36,031 nt of DNA, taken from assembly GCA_029225065.1 (NCBI GenBank), contig JAQXVT010000044.1:1-36031 (forward strand), written 5' to 3'. The notes beneath the pieces were generated by a model that saw only the letters and a program-made list of their open reading frames with translations, made no database searches and was not told the DNA's origin. The translations under genes were made by a program, and so were the position numbers. Shown one piece after another: positions 15,994 to 26,578 of the stretch. Position 1 is the first letter of the stretch; each line of letters opens with the position of its first letter. Source of the stretch: Lachnospiraceae bacterium. Its GTDB lineage: Bacteria; Bacillota; Clostridia; Lachnospirales; Lachnospiraceae.

Positions 15994-17181
15994 TTACTCC
16001 TGCGGTGCCTCTGCCTGAGTTTCTGCCGGAGCCGAAGCTGCTTCCTGCTGCTGCGGGAATGCTTCATGCTCTCTTCTTGTGCGGTAGCCACCTTCCGGAC
16101 GAGGTCTTCTTGAGCGGTATCCGCTGCGCTCCTGCGGTCTTCCCTCGCTGCGGGCACCCTTCTTCGGGGTCACTACAACGCGGCGGTTCGGCTCGTCGCC
16201 CTCAGAATGAGTCGTAACGTACGGATCATTCTGAAGTGCAGAGTGGATGATGCGTCTCTCATACGGATTCATCGGCTCCAGGAATACCGGTCTTCTCGTC
16301 TTCTTTACCTTCATCGCAATGTTTCTTGCGAGATTTTCCAGCGTCGCTTTTCTGCGGCTGCGGTAATCCTCGGTGTCAAGCTTGACACGCACGTAAGAAG
16401 CTTTGCCCTTGTTTACAATAAGGCTGGTCAGATACTGAAGGGAGTCAAGTGTCTGTCCTCTCTTGCCGATCAGAAGTCCCATATCCTCGCCCTCGATCTC
16501 AACCGAAAGCGTATCCTCTGCGAACTCTGCGCGGATCTCAACGTTCATCTCCATCACGCGGAACATTTCCTTCAGGAAATCGACTGCTCTGCGCTTTGCC
16601 TCTTCCGGATCAGCCGGCACACGCGATGTCTTCGGCTCAGTCTCTGCCTGCTCTGCTGCGGAAGCGTTTTCCGGCGCTGCTTCCGTTTTCTTCTCTTTTA
16701 AGTTTTCCCGCAACTCACGTTTTTCTCTTGTAAATTCCTTCTTCGGCTCCCTGCGCTCTTCTCTCTTTGGCTCAGCTGCCGTCTCAGGTGCAGCTTCTTT
16801 TTTCTCCTGCTGCGGAACTTCCGCCTTAACTTCCTTCTTGAACTCCTTTTTGAAATCTTTCTTAAAGTCGTTCTTTGTTTCTTTTCTGACTTCTTCTTTT
16901 CTGAATTCGTCTTTGTGGCTTTCTCTGTGAACCTCTTTTTTCGGCTCTCTCTTTGCCTTTTCCGGCTTGTCGCTGCTGCCGAAAACTTCCTTCATCAGAT
17001 CGTCATCTGTAAATTTTTTCTTTGCTTCGATCACGGCTTTTTTTCCGCCGATTCCGAAAAATCCGCGTGATCCCTCGCTGATGACGGTATATTCGATGTT
17101 GTCGCTGCTCGTTCCGAGCTGGATGGAGGCTTCTGTGACTGCATCAGCAACCGTTTTTGCTTCTACACGAATAGAATCCAT
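15994..17181 (-). CDS. jag: Jag/KhpB (EloR) RNA-binding protein, long linker
   Basis: An RNA-binding protein linked in Firmicutes to cell elongation and encoded beside yidC. The N-terminal Jag domain (1-52, GSRGFFGIGGKKAVIEAK) is followed by an unusually long Lys/Glu-rich linker (about 58-190) with FKKDFKKEFKKE repeats. Then come a KH domain with IGKRG at 238-242, an R3H domain (about 272-340) with R309 and H313 in the RxxxH motif, and an Arg/Gly/Pro then Ala/Glu tail (342-395). At 395 residues it is much longer than the roughly 200-residue Bacillus form. Both added regions look disordered and may bind RNA or partners. AGGGGG lies upstream of ATG, 15 bases after yidC. Confidence 0.93.
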   Translation of the reverse strand: MDSIRVEAKTVADAVTEASIQLGTSSDNIEYTVISEGSRGFFGIGGKKAVIEAKKKFTDDDLMKEVFGSSDKPEKAKREPKKEVHRESHKDEFRKEEVRKETKNDFKKDFKKEFKKEVKAEVPQQEKKEAAPETAAEPKREERREPKKEFTREKRELRENLKEKKTEAAPENASAAEQAETEPKTSRVPADPEEAKRRAVDFLKEMFRVMEMNVEIRAEFAEDTLSVEIEGEDMGLLIGKRGQTLDSLQYLTSLIVNKGKASYVRVKLDTEDYRSRRKATLENLARNIAMKVKKTRRPVFLEPMNPYERRIIHSALQNDPYVTTHSEGDEPNRRVVVTPKKGARSEGRPQERSGYRSRRPRPEGGYRTRREHEAFPQQQEAASAPAETQAEAPQE

Positions 17182-17196
17182 AACCCTGTAATCCCC

Positions 17197-18468
17197 CTAT
17201 TTCTTCTTCGCATGCTTTTCATTGTACTGCTGTACCATCTGGGCTTTGGAAGCGAGGCTTCCCGGTTTTGCCTTCGTTGTGCTCTTGTAGTACTCTGTCG
17301 CACTCTGAATCTTCTGATCCTTTTCCTCCTGCGTCAGCTCCGCCTTTGCAGGCTTTTCGATTGCCCGGGTGTTCAGCTTTGCCGTATTCGTGATCTTCTG
17401 AGGCGGAAGGCCCTGCTTCTCACGCTTTTTGTTGGCTTTTTCAATGTTCTTTTTCATGATCTCATCGAGATCCATCTTGTCAATCTGCTTGTTGACGATC
17501 AGCTGCTGGATGGAACGTACCACCGCACCTGCAATCCAGTAGATACCCATACCTACCGGCAGTGTGAAGCAGAATACTGCGGACATCAGCGGCATCATGA
17601 CGTTCATCGTCTTCATCGTGCTCGCCATCGTATCTGCCTGTGCGTTTCCGCTTGTCGCACTGTCATTCTGTGTGGACATCAGCTTTGTGTTCAGCCACTG
17701 GGTCAGTGCCGAGAGAAGCGGTACAAGAATTGCCGCAATAACCAGCGCAATGGAACCGGCTGCGATTGCACTCTGGAAAATGGATGCCGGTGAATCAGCG
17801 ATGTTCAGTCCGAGGAAGTAATTCATGCGGTCTACTTCCTTCTGCGTACTTGTGATCAGAGAGGACAGATCCGGAAATTGCTCTAAAAGTGCGGCCCAGT
17901 TGTCCGGTTTGAATTTGTAAAGTACGTCAATCAGCGTCAGCTGCGTCATGTCATTGAACGTGACTGCGTTCGATTTTGCGATACCCGCCATAAAATCCTG
18001 CGCTCCGCTTGTCGTAAGCAGCGCGTCTGCCAGCGGGACAAAATAATTCTTTACGGATGTGACGTAAGCCGGAATGTTCCAGATTACGCGGTACAGTGCA
18101 AACAGGATCGGCATCTGAATAATCATCTGCAGACAGCTTCCCATCGGGTTTACACCGTATTTCTGATAGACAGCCTGTGTCTCTTCGTTCATTTTCATCA
18201 TGGCTGCCTGATCCTGGTTCTTACCCTTATACTTTTTCTGAATCGCCTGAAGTTCAGGATTCATCTTGCTCTGCAGCCTGGAAAATTTCTGCTGCTTGAT
18301 TGTGAGCGGGAGCAGCAGCATGTAGATTACAATCGTAAATAAAATAATACACAGACCGATGCTCTCAATTCCGATCTGTGACTGGACCCAGAAAATCGCA
18401 TTCATAATGTAGCCAAGCAGTGTAGCTACCGGTCCGATAATGAATGTTGAGGTCTTGGTCAAAAGCAT
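17197..18468 (-). CDS. yidC: YidC/Oxa1 membrane protein insertase
   Basis: Inserts proteins into the cytoplasmic membrane, alone or with SecYEG. The 423 residues lack the lipobox Cys seen in Bacillus SpoIIIJ. An N-terminal hydrophobic part is followed by LCIILFTIVIYMLLLPLTIKQQ and the cytoplasmic helical hairpin (KMNPELQAIQKKYK...). The conserved NPMGSCLQMIIQMPILFALY membrane segment comes next. An enlarged extracytoplasmic loop (about 140-220) precedes two further membrane segments ending in GMGIYWIAGAVV. The C-terminal Lys-rich tail can contact ribosomes. It sits between yidD and jag, with 15-base gaps on both sides. Confidence 0.95.
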   Translation of the reverse strand: MLLTKTSTFIIGPVATLLGYIMNAIFWVQSQIGIESIGLCIILFTIVIYMLLLPLTIKQQKFSRLQSKMNPELQAIQKKYKGKNQDQAAMMKMNEETQAVYQKYGVNPMGSCLQMIIQMPILFALYRVIWNIPAYVTSVKNYFVPLADALLTTSGAQDFMAGIAKSNAVTFNDMTQLTLIDVLYKFKPDNWAALLEQFPDLSSLITSTQKEVDRMNYFLGLNIADSPASIFQSAIAAGSIALVIAAILVPLLSALTQWLNTKLMSTQNDSATSGNAQADTMASTMKTMNVMMPLMSAVFCFTLPVGMGIYWIAGAVVRSIQQLIVNKQIDKMDLDEIMKKNIEKANKKREKQGLPPQKITNTAKLNTRAIEKPAKAELTQEEKDQKIQSATEYYKSTTKAKPGSLASKAQMVQQYNEKHAKKK

Positions 18469-18483
18469 TTTTTAATTTCCTCC

Positions 18484-18702
18484 TCATGGAACGGGATCGT
18501 ATCCGCCTTTCGAAAAGGGATTGCATCGCAGGATCCTCCATGCAGCCAGAATGCTTCCTTTTACTGCTCCATATTTCTGGACTGCCTCCAGCCCGTACTG
18601 ACTGCAGGTCGGAAAATAAGGACACCTTGTACTTTTCAACGGCGAGAGATACTTCTGATAGCATCTAATCAGAAAGATCAGTATCTTTTTCATCTTCGAC
18701 AT
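18484..18702 (-). CDS. yidD: YidD membrane protein insertion efficiency factor
   Basis: A 72-residue peripheral membrane protein that aids YidC-dependent insertion. Hallmarks are the amphipathic N-terminal helix ([16 protein letters not shown]), then [16 protein letters not shown] with conserved Cys residues, and [17 protein letters not shown]. It overlaps the 3' end of rnpA by 38 bases in another frame, as in many bacteria. An internal ATG three codons in (18693) is an alternative start. No strong ribosome binding site is visible, so coupling to rnpA is likely. Confidence 0.93.
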   Translation of the reverse strand: MSKMKKILIFLIRCYQKYLSPLKSTRCPYFPTCSQYGLEAVQKYGAVKGSILAAWRILRCNPFSKGGYDPVP

Positions 18703-19060
18703 TCACTTCTTTCTTTTTCTCTCCATTTTCCAAAATACCATGGAGCTTTCCAAGATGAAGCAGCGCGCTCTCAATTTCAAAGAAGCTTCGCCCTTTCGCG
18801 CCTGGCCTTGCTACGACTACGATGTCAAGGCCTCTCACAAATAAATGTTCATTCAATCGATAACTTTCCCGGATCAGCCTTGTAATTCTGTGTCTGATTA
18901 CACTGTTTCCGACTTTTTTACTGACTGAAATTCCGATACGGTTTCCTGTGGTGTCCTGCTTCCTTATATACATGATCAGATATTTGTTGGCATACGATCT
19001 GCCCCGTCTGTACACCCGCTGGAAATCCCCGTATTTTTTTAGAGATTCTGAAAAAATCAT
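18665..19060 (-). CDS. rnpA: Ribonuclease P protein component
   Basis: The protein subunit of RNase P, which trims tRNA 5' leaders with the catalytic RNA. The 131 residues include the usual F(Q)RVYRRGRSY segment at 13-23 and the basic [15 protein letters not shown] at 51-65. In most bacteria the latter reads RNRxKR; here Asn is His57 and Lys is Thr60. The C-terminal acidic tail (about 112-131) is an addition, and its codons overlap yidD. AGGAAG lies before ATG. It follows rpmH after two hairpins, so its expression may be lower than that of L34. Confidence 0.94.
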   Translation of the reverse strand: MIFSESLKKYGDFQRVYRRGRSYANKYLIMYIRKQDTTGNRIGISVSKKVGNSVIRHRITRLIRESYRLNEHLFVRGLDIVVVARPGAKGRSFFEIESALLHLGKLHGILENGEKKKEVNVEDEKDTDLSD

Positions 19061-19104
19061 ACATTCTTCCTTTTCAGAAAAATTCAGAAAAGTTGCAGAA
19101 AAGT

Positions 19105-19134
19105 GTAACTGCCCGGAAAATTCCGGACAGTTAC
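19105..19134 (-). terminator. Second hairpin between rpmH and rnpA
   Basis: GTAACTG and CAGTTAC arms, with CCGGAA/TTCCGG inside, form a strong 30-base hairpin with one mismatch. On minus it is followed by ACACTTTTC, a poor T run. On plus it is followed by six A. It may back up the adjacent terminator or protect the 3' end of the rpmH RNA. Confidence 0.4.
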
Positions 19135-19158
19135 AAAAAAGGCCACATATCTGCGGCC
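19135..19158 (-). terminator. Terminator or attenuator after rpmH
   Basis: On minus, GGCCGCA-GATA-TGTGGCC (one G-U) starts at the last base of the rpmH stop codon and is followed by six T. It would release an L34-only message and let a fraction read into rnpA-yidD-yidC-jag. Confidence 0.7.
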
Positions 19159-19292
19159 TATGCTGACAATACTTTTCTTCCTTTTGCTCTTCTGGCAGCT
19201 AAAACTTTTCTTCCGCCTGCTGTGCTCATTCTTGCCCGGAATCCGTGAACCTTGGATCTGGATCTCTTTTTCGGCTGAAATGTCATCTTCAT
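19158..19292 (-). CDS. rpmH: 50S ribosomal protein L34
   Basis: A 44-residue very basic ribosomal protein: [18 protein letters not shown], then [20 protein letters not shown]. It is the full usual length and matches the family almost throughout. GGAGG lies upstream of ATG. A second in-frame ATG two codons in is possible, but the ribosome binding site supports the first. It is first in the leftward operon, next to oriC, as in nearly all bacteria. Confidence 0.96.
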   Translation of the reverse strand: MKMTFQPKKRSRSKVHGFRARMSTAGGRKVLAARRAKGRKVLSA

Positions 19293-19384
19293 ATTTCCGG
19301 CACCTCCTTTTTACTGAACCAAATCTATTTCAGTTGGTATCTTTGTAGTTGTCAATCATGTATATATTTGAAAACATCGCTTCA

Positions 19385-19413
19385 ATTATATTCAAAAAAC
19401 CACGATTCGTCAA
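19385..19413 (-). promoter_or_regulatory. Strong promoter of the rpmH operon
   Basis: On minus, TTGACG (19413-19408), a 17-base spacer and a perfect TATAAT (19390-19385) stand about 93 bases before rpmH. It probably drives rpmH-rnpA-yidD-yidC-jag. It lies beside the DnaA boxes, so DnaA binding could affect it. Confidence 0.75.
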
Positions 19414-19478
19414 GCAATTCCTTAAATTTTTTGCATTTCGGATTTTTTCCACTGCGGCGGCAATTTTCTGCACAGCCC

Positions 19479-19775
19479 TGTGGATAATCGCCTTTCTTTT
19501 TATCCACAAAGTTATCAACAGCAGTGGATAACTTATCCGGTTGACGTAATTTATCCACAATTTGTTGATAACATGTGGACAAAATTTTCTTTTTCTGTTT
19601 ATATGCTTTTTTTCGACTTTTATTTTTGCTTTATTTCATCCCGTTTTTGCCTCTGTGTACAGTTTGGATGAAGTTATCCACAGCCTGCGCATATCCTGCT
19701 CCACCATTCTATTTTATGTCAACCTCTCAGACGCTTATCCACATCTGCCTGATCATTTTTAATTTTTTATCCACA
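19479..19775. other. oriC part 1: DnaA-box cluster upstream of dnaA
   Basis: Perfect TTATCCACA boxes occur on plus at 19500, 19551, 19674, 19735 and 19767, and on minus at 19479-19487. One-mismatch boxes are at 19512 (TTATCAACA) and, on minus, 19523, 19563 and 19574. Boxes at 19479-19582 form a dense group. The rest of the 588-base rpmH-dnaA gap contains T-rich DNA and the two divergent promoters. This matches the upstream half of the bipartite Firmicute oriC. Confidence 0.9.
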
Positions 19776-19815
19776 GAATTCGACCGGTTTTGCACATCTT
19801 ATTCAAAAGTTTCCA

Positions 19816-19844
19816 TTGCGAAAATTCTCTTTTTGGGTTAATAT
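19816..19844 (+). promoter_or_regulatory. dnaA promoter
   Basis: TTGCGA, a 17-base spacer and TAATAT end 36 bases before the dnaA ATG. The nearest DnaA box ends 41 bases upstream of the -35, consistent with the autoregulation known for dnaA. Confidence 0.65.
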
Positions 19845-19880
19845 TACCGTAGGAAAAAATGGTTTTTTGGAGATTATACT

Positions 19881-21245
19881 ATGGACATACTAAAAGAAAA
19901 ATGGGATCAGATCCTGCAGACCGTCAAGGTTGAACACGAATTATCCGACATTTCGTTCAAAACCTGGCTTCAGCCTCTGCAGCTGCATGAGATTACCGAC
20001 ACCACCGTCACGATTCTCGTCCCGAACGAGCAGATGGCGATCGATTATATCAGCAAAAAATATACGTTTCCGCTCAAAGTTGCCATTGCCGAGTGCACCG
20101 GAAAGGAATACAACATCGAATTTATCCTTCCGGAGCAGGCTGCCGCGCAGCTCGAAGCGAAAAAAAAAGTCGCTGCTGTCCACACTGTGGACAACAGCGT
20201 TCTTGCCGAGCGCGCCGGACTGAATCCGAAATACACGTTTGATACCTTTGTCGTCGGAAACAACAACAAATTTGCGCATGCTGCCTCCCTGGCAGTAGCG
20301 GAATCTCCGGGAAAAATGTACAATCCGCTGTTCATCCACGGAGGCGCCGGACTTGGAAAAACGCACCTGATGCACTCCATCGCGCATTTTGTACTCAACC
20401 AGAATCCGGAAAAAAAGGTACTCTACGTCACAAGTGAGACCTTTACAAACGAGCTGATTGACGCGATTCGAAACGGAAACAACACCGCTATGACGAAATT
20501 CCGTGAAAAATACCGTAGTGTCGACGTTCTTCTTATCGACGATATTCAATTTATTATAGGAAAAGAGGCAACCCAGGAAGAATTTTTCCATACCTTTAAT
20601 GATCTCCATGGCAATAAAAAGCAGATCATCATCTCCTCCGATAAACCGCCGAAAGATATCGTAACACTGGAAGCCAGACTTCGTTCCCGTTTCGAATGGG
20701 GTCTGATTGCAGACATTTCCTCTCCGGATTTTGAGACCAGAATGGCGATTCTTCATAAAAAGGAAGAAACTGATGGCTACAATATTGATAATGAAGTCAT
20801 CAAATACATCGCCATGCATATCAAATCCAACATCCGTGAGCTCGAAGGGGCCCTCAACAAACTGGTCGCTCTCAGCAACCTGGAAAAACGGGAAATTACC
20901 GTCGAGCTGGCAGAAGAAGCATTAAAGGACATCGTCTCTCCGGATGAAAAAAAGGAAGTCACGCCTGCACTGATTGTAAATACAGTAGCTGAACACTTCC
21001 ATGTGAGCGTAGATGACATCCGCAGCAACAAACGAAACAACGAAATCGTCGTGCCGCGCCAGATCGCAATGTATCTGTGCAACACGATGACCAGTGTCGG
21101 ACTCAAAAAAATCGGCAGCGAAATTGGCGGACGCGATCACTCCACTGTCCTGCACGGTTCCAAAAAGATCTCCGATGAGTTGAAAACTTCGGATGACATG
21201 AGGAAAACGATCGAAATTCTCCAGAAAAAGATCAATCCGAGCTGA
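19881..21245 (+). CDS. dnaA: Replication initiator DnaA
   Basis: A 454-residue AAA+ ATPase that binds DnaA boxes and opens oriC. Domain I spans about 1-80 (W9, FKTWLQPL), with a short domain II linker to about 112. Domain III has Walker A GGAGLGKTH at 154-162 and a LLIDDIQF Walker B; the next residues, IIGKE, replace the more common LAGKE. LEARLRSRFEWGL is sensor-box material. Domain IV ends with the DNA-reading GGRDHSTVLHG signature. GGAG lies eight bases before the ATG. It sits between the two DnaA-box clusters. Confidence 0.97.
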   Translation: MDILKEKWDQILQTVKVEHELSDISFKTWLQPLQLHEITDTTVTILVPNEQMAIDYISKKYTFPLKVAIAECTGKEYNIEFILPEQAAAQLEAKKKVAAVHTVDNSVLAERAGLNPKYTFDTFVVGNNNKFAHAASLAVAESPGKMYNPLFIHGGAGLGKTHLMHSIAHFVLNQNPEKKVLYVTSETFTNELIDAIRNGNNTAMTKFREKYRSVDVLLIDDIQFIIGKEATQEEFFHTFNDLHGNKKQIIISSDKPPKDIVTLEARLRSRFEWGLIADISSPDFETRMAILHKKEETDGYNIDNEVIKYIAMHIKSNIRELEGALNKLVALSNLEKREITVELAEEALKDIVSPDEKKEVTPALIVNTVAEHFHVSVDDIRSNKRNNEIVVPRQIAMYLCNTMTSVGLKKIGSEIGGRDHSTVLHGSKKISDELKTSDDMRKTIEILQKKINPS

Positions 21246-21248
21246 AAG

Positions 21249-21483
21249 TTATCCACAAAGTTATCCACTTATCCACAGGATATCTAATAGTAAACGCTGT
21301 GGACAGACTGTTTACGTCTGTTCACAACTTTTCTGTTTTTTTTCAGGCCAACTGCGGGTTTCGCTGCGGGGATGTGCATAACTGTGACGTTATTCTTCCG
21401 GTATCACGGCGGCATACACACAGTTATTCCATTTGAATTTATGCGTAAAATCAACCCTTTTTGGAGTTTTGCACATATCCACA
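21249..21483. other. oriC part 2: DnaA boxes between dnaA and dnaN
   Basis: TTATCCACA occurs at 21249 and 21269, with TTATCCACT at 21261 between them. TTATGCACA is on minus at 21373-21381 and ATATCCACA at 21475-21483. A very T-rich tract follows (about 21505-21530), a plausible unwinding element. Two small hairpins come before dnaN: ACGGTG/CACCGT near 21550, and AAGCGGA/TCCGCTT in the 32-nt repeat. No open frame is credible in this 437-base gap. It fits the downstream half of a bipartite origin, where unwinding normally occurs. Confidence 0.85.
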
Positions 21484-21590
21484 CCCCCTAAGGCGGATAC
21501 TGCGGATTTTTTTTCTTTTTATATCTATCTATTCGGATCTCAAATCTCCACGGTGGATTGTCACCGTCAGCTTTTGGATCCCTCATCAAA

Positions 21591-21622
21591 GCGGACATTT
21601 GCAATCCGCTTCGCTGTTTATC
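21591..21622 (+). repeat. Origin-region 32-nt repeat, copy c
   Basis: GCGGACATTTGCAATCCGC, then TTCGCTGTTTATC, aligns throughout with 5331-5362 and 7600-7631. Here the hairpin AAGCGGA/TCCGCTT is perfect, so this may be the ancestral form. It lies about 60 bases before the dnaN start. A shorter reverse-strand match lies near 31221-31243. Confidence 0.45.
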
Positions 21623-21682
21623 AATTAAACAACAACTATGAAACACGCCAACTGATCAGCTTCCGGAAAGGAGTTCTTAATT

Positions 21683-22792
21683 ATGAAAATCATCTGTAAA
21701 AAATCAGATCTGCAGAAAAGCATCAGCATAGTATCGAAAGCAGTGTCCTCAAAAACAACAATGCCGATTCTTGAAACAATCCTGATCAATGCATCTGCAG
21801 CTGAAATTCATTTTACTGCCAACGATATGGAACTTGGCATCGACACTGTTGTGGAAGGAACGATTCAGGAAAAAGGTATGGTTGCTCTCGATGCAAAGCT
21901 TTTTTCTGAAATTGTTCGAAAACTTCCGGAAAATGATGTTATTATTACCTCTGATGCAAACAACAGCACCCAGATCACCTGTGAAAAAGCAAAATTTTCG
22001 ATCATGGGCCAGAGCGGAGAGGATTTTCCGTACCTGCCTTATGTGGAAAAAGATTATCAGATTACCCTTTCACAGTTTACGTTAAAAGAAGTGATCCGCC
22101 AGACGATCTTTTCGATCGCAGCAAATGACAGCAACAAAATCATGACCGGCGAATTATTTGATATCAACGGCGGTGAAATGCGCGTCGTATCTCTGGACGG
22201 CCACCGAATTTCCATTCGAAAAATCCTTCTGAAGTCCGAATATGAGCCGAAAAAGGTGATTGTTCCGGGCAAAACCCTGACCGAAATTTCCAAGATTCTG
22301 ACCGGCGGAACCGAAGATATTGTAGATATCTACTTTACAAACAACCATATCTTGTTTGAGTTTGAAACTACGGTTGTTGTTTCCAGACTGATCGAGGGAA
22401 ATTATTTCCGCGTGGATCAGATGCTGACAAATGATTATGAGACAAAGGTCACGATCAATAAAAAGGAATTTCTTGACTGTATTGACCGTGCAACTTTGAT
22501 GGTAAAAGAAGGAGACAAGCGCCCGATTATTCTGAATATTGCGGAAGATGTGATGGAGCTGAAAATTTCTTCCCAGATCGGATCGATGGATGAATTGATC
22601 GATATCGAACTGGAGGGCAAAAATATTAAGATCGGCTTCAATCCGAAGCTTCTGATTGATGCACTTCGTGTCATTGATGATGAAAAGATTGATATTTATT
22701 ATATGAATCCGAAAGCGCCGTGCTTTATCCGCGATGAGGAGCAGAGCTATATTTACCTGATTCTGCCGGTAAACTTTATTGATAATGACTGA
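21683..22792 (+). CDS. dnaN: DNA polymerase III beta sliding clamp
   Basis: A 369-residue ring clamp that tethers the replicative polymerase and recruits repair and regulatory factors. The N terminus MKIICKKSDLQKSISIVSKAVSSKTTMPILE is typical, and FTANDMELGI and VVSRLIEGNYFRVDQML-type strands recur in the three-domain fold. The C terminus YIYLILPVNF (family consensus yvyLimPvrl) is complete. AAGGAG stands nine bases before ATG. It is transcribed after dnaA, with oriC DNA between them. Confidence 0.96.
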   Translation: MKIICKKSDLQKSISIVSKAVSSKTTMPILETILINASAAEIHFTANDMELGIDTVVEGTIQEKGMVALDAKLFSEIVRKLPENDVIITSDANNSTQITCEKAKFSIMGQSGEDFPYLPYVEKDYQITLSQFTLKEVIRQTIFSIAANDSNKIMTGELFDINGGEMRVVSLDGHRISIRKILLKSEYEPKKVIVPGKTLTEISKILTGGTEDIVDIYFTNNHILFEFETTVVVSRLIEGNYFRVDQMLTNDYETKVTINKKEFLDCIDRATLMVKEGDKRPIILNIAEDVMELKISSQIGSMDELIDIELEGKNIKIGFNPKLLIDALRVIDDEKIDIYYMNPKAPCFIRDEEQSYIYLILPVNFIDND

Positions 22793-23240
22793 TATAAAAT
22801 AATTCCTTATGATTTGGCCGGTTTATGCAGTTCATGGCGGACAGCATCTGAAGAGTTGAAAAATGAGGATGTCCGCCTGAAAAAGGCATGAAAAATCCAT
22901 TATAATAAGGAACATATCACTTATAAATAAGTTCGCAGTACACGGACAGAAGACGTAATCTGCAGATATCGCAGGACAGAGCAGGCATCGCCGGGGTTTT
23001 TTTGAATGCTGAATAGTTCGAAAGAGAATGCATAATTATTCATTTAATATACAAAATACAGAAGAATATCAGGACAAATTCGGCTATTCAGGCTGCTCCC
23101 GCTGCAGGATGATTCTGAAATGCAATATAGAAAAATCGGCTGTGCACCTGAAGCGGGGGAATATCTATCTGTGTTCAAAGAAACGACAAGGCAGATTGCA
23201 GAAAATGAAAACTGATACAGTCAGAAGGACAGGAGAAAAA
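22793..23240. other. dnaN-yaaA intergenic region with hairpin
   Basis: This 448-base gap has no convincing gene; the frame open from 23028 merely runs into yaaA. TTCCTTAT (22803-22810) and ATAAGGAA (22905-22912) are distant inverted arms of the ATAAGG family. Between them GGCGGACAGCATC (22836-22848) pairs with GATGTCCGCC (22868-22877) with a small bulge. No T run follows, so this may be a repeat element, not a terminator. A GGGG-T7 at about 22992-23003 has only a weak stem. Confidence 0.5.
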
Positions 23241-23456
23241 ATGGAAACAGTAGAAATCAAACTCAGAGACGAGTATATTAAACTGGGACAGGCACTCAAG
23301 GCGGCCGGAATCGCCGAGTCCGGCGTGGATGCCAAATATCGGATTCAGGACGGCACGGTACAGGTGAACGGACAGACGGAACTGCAGCGCGGGAAAAAAC
23401 TTTTTGCCGGAGATGTAGTCGTATGTGGAAATGTTACCGTAAAAGTTGTAGAATAG
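23241..23456 (+). CDS. yaaA: S4-domain protein YaaA (RlbA)
   Basis: A 71-residue protein made almost entirely of an S4 RNA-binding domain: DEYIKLGQALKAAGIAESG, then VQVNG and the C-terminal GDVVVCGNVTVKVVE. In B. subtilis the same position beside recF is held by yaaA/rlbA, implicated in ribosome assembly. AGGAG lies before the ATG at 23241, so the longer upstream frame is rejected. It is 79 bases before recF. Confidence 0.88.
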   Translation: METVEIKLRDEYIKLGQALKAAGIAESGVDAKYRIQDGTVQVNGQTELQRGKKLFAGDVVVCGNVTVKVVE

Positions 23457-23535
23457 ATACTGTACAGAGCCAAGTAAAATTTTAGAAAGCGAACGTAAAA
23501 CGCTTGCAATATCGTAGAATGAGTAGAGAGAGCAC

Positions 23536-26554
<3,019 letters not shown>

Positions 26555-26578
26555 GTTCACGAGACAGGAGGTAAATCC

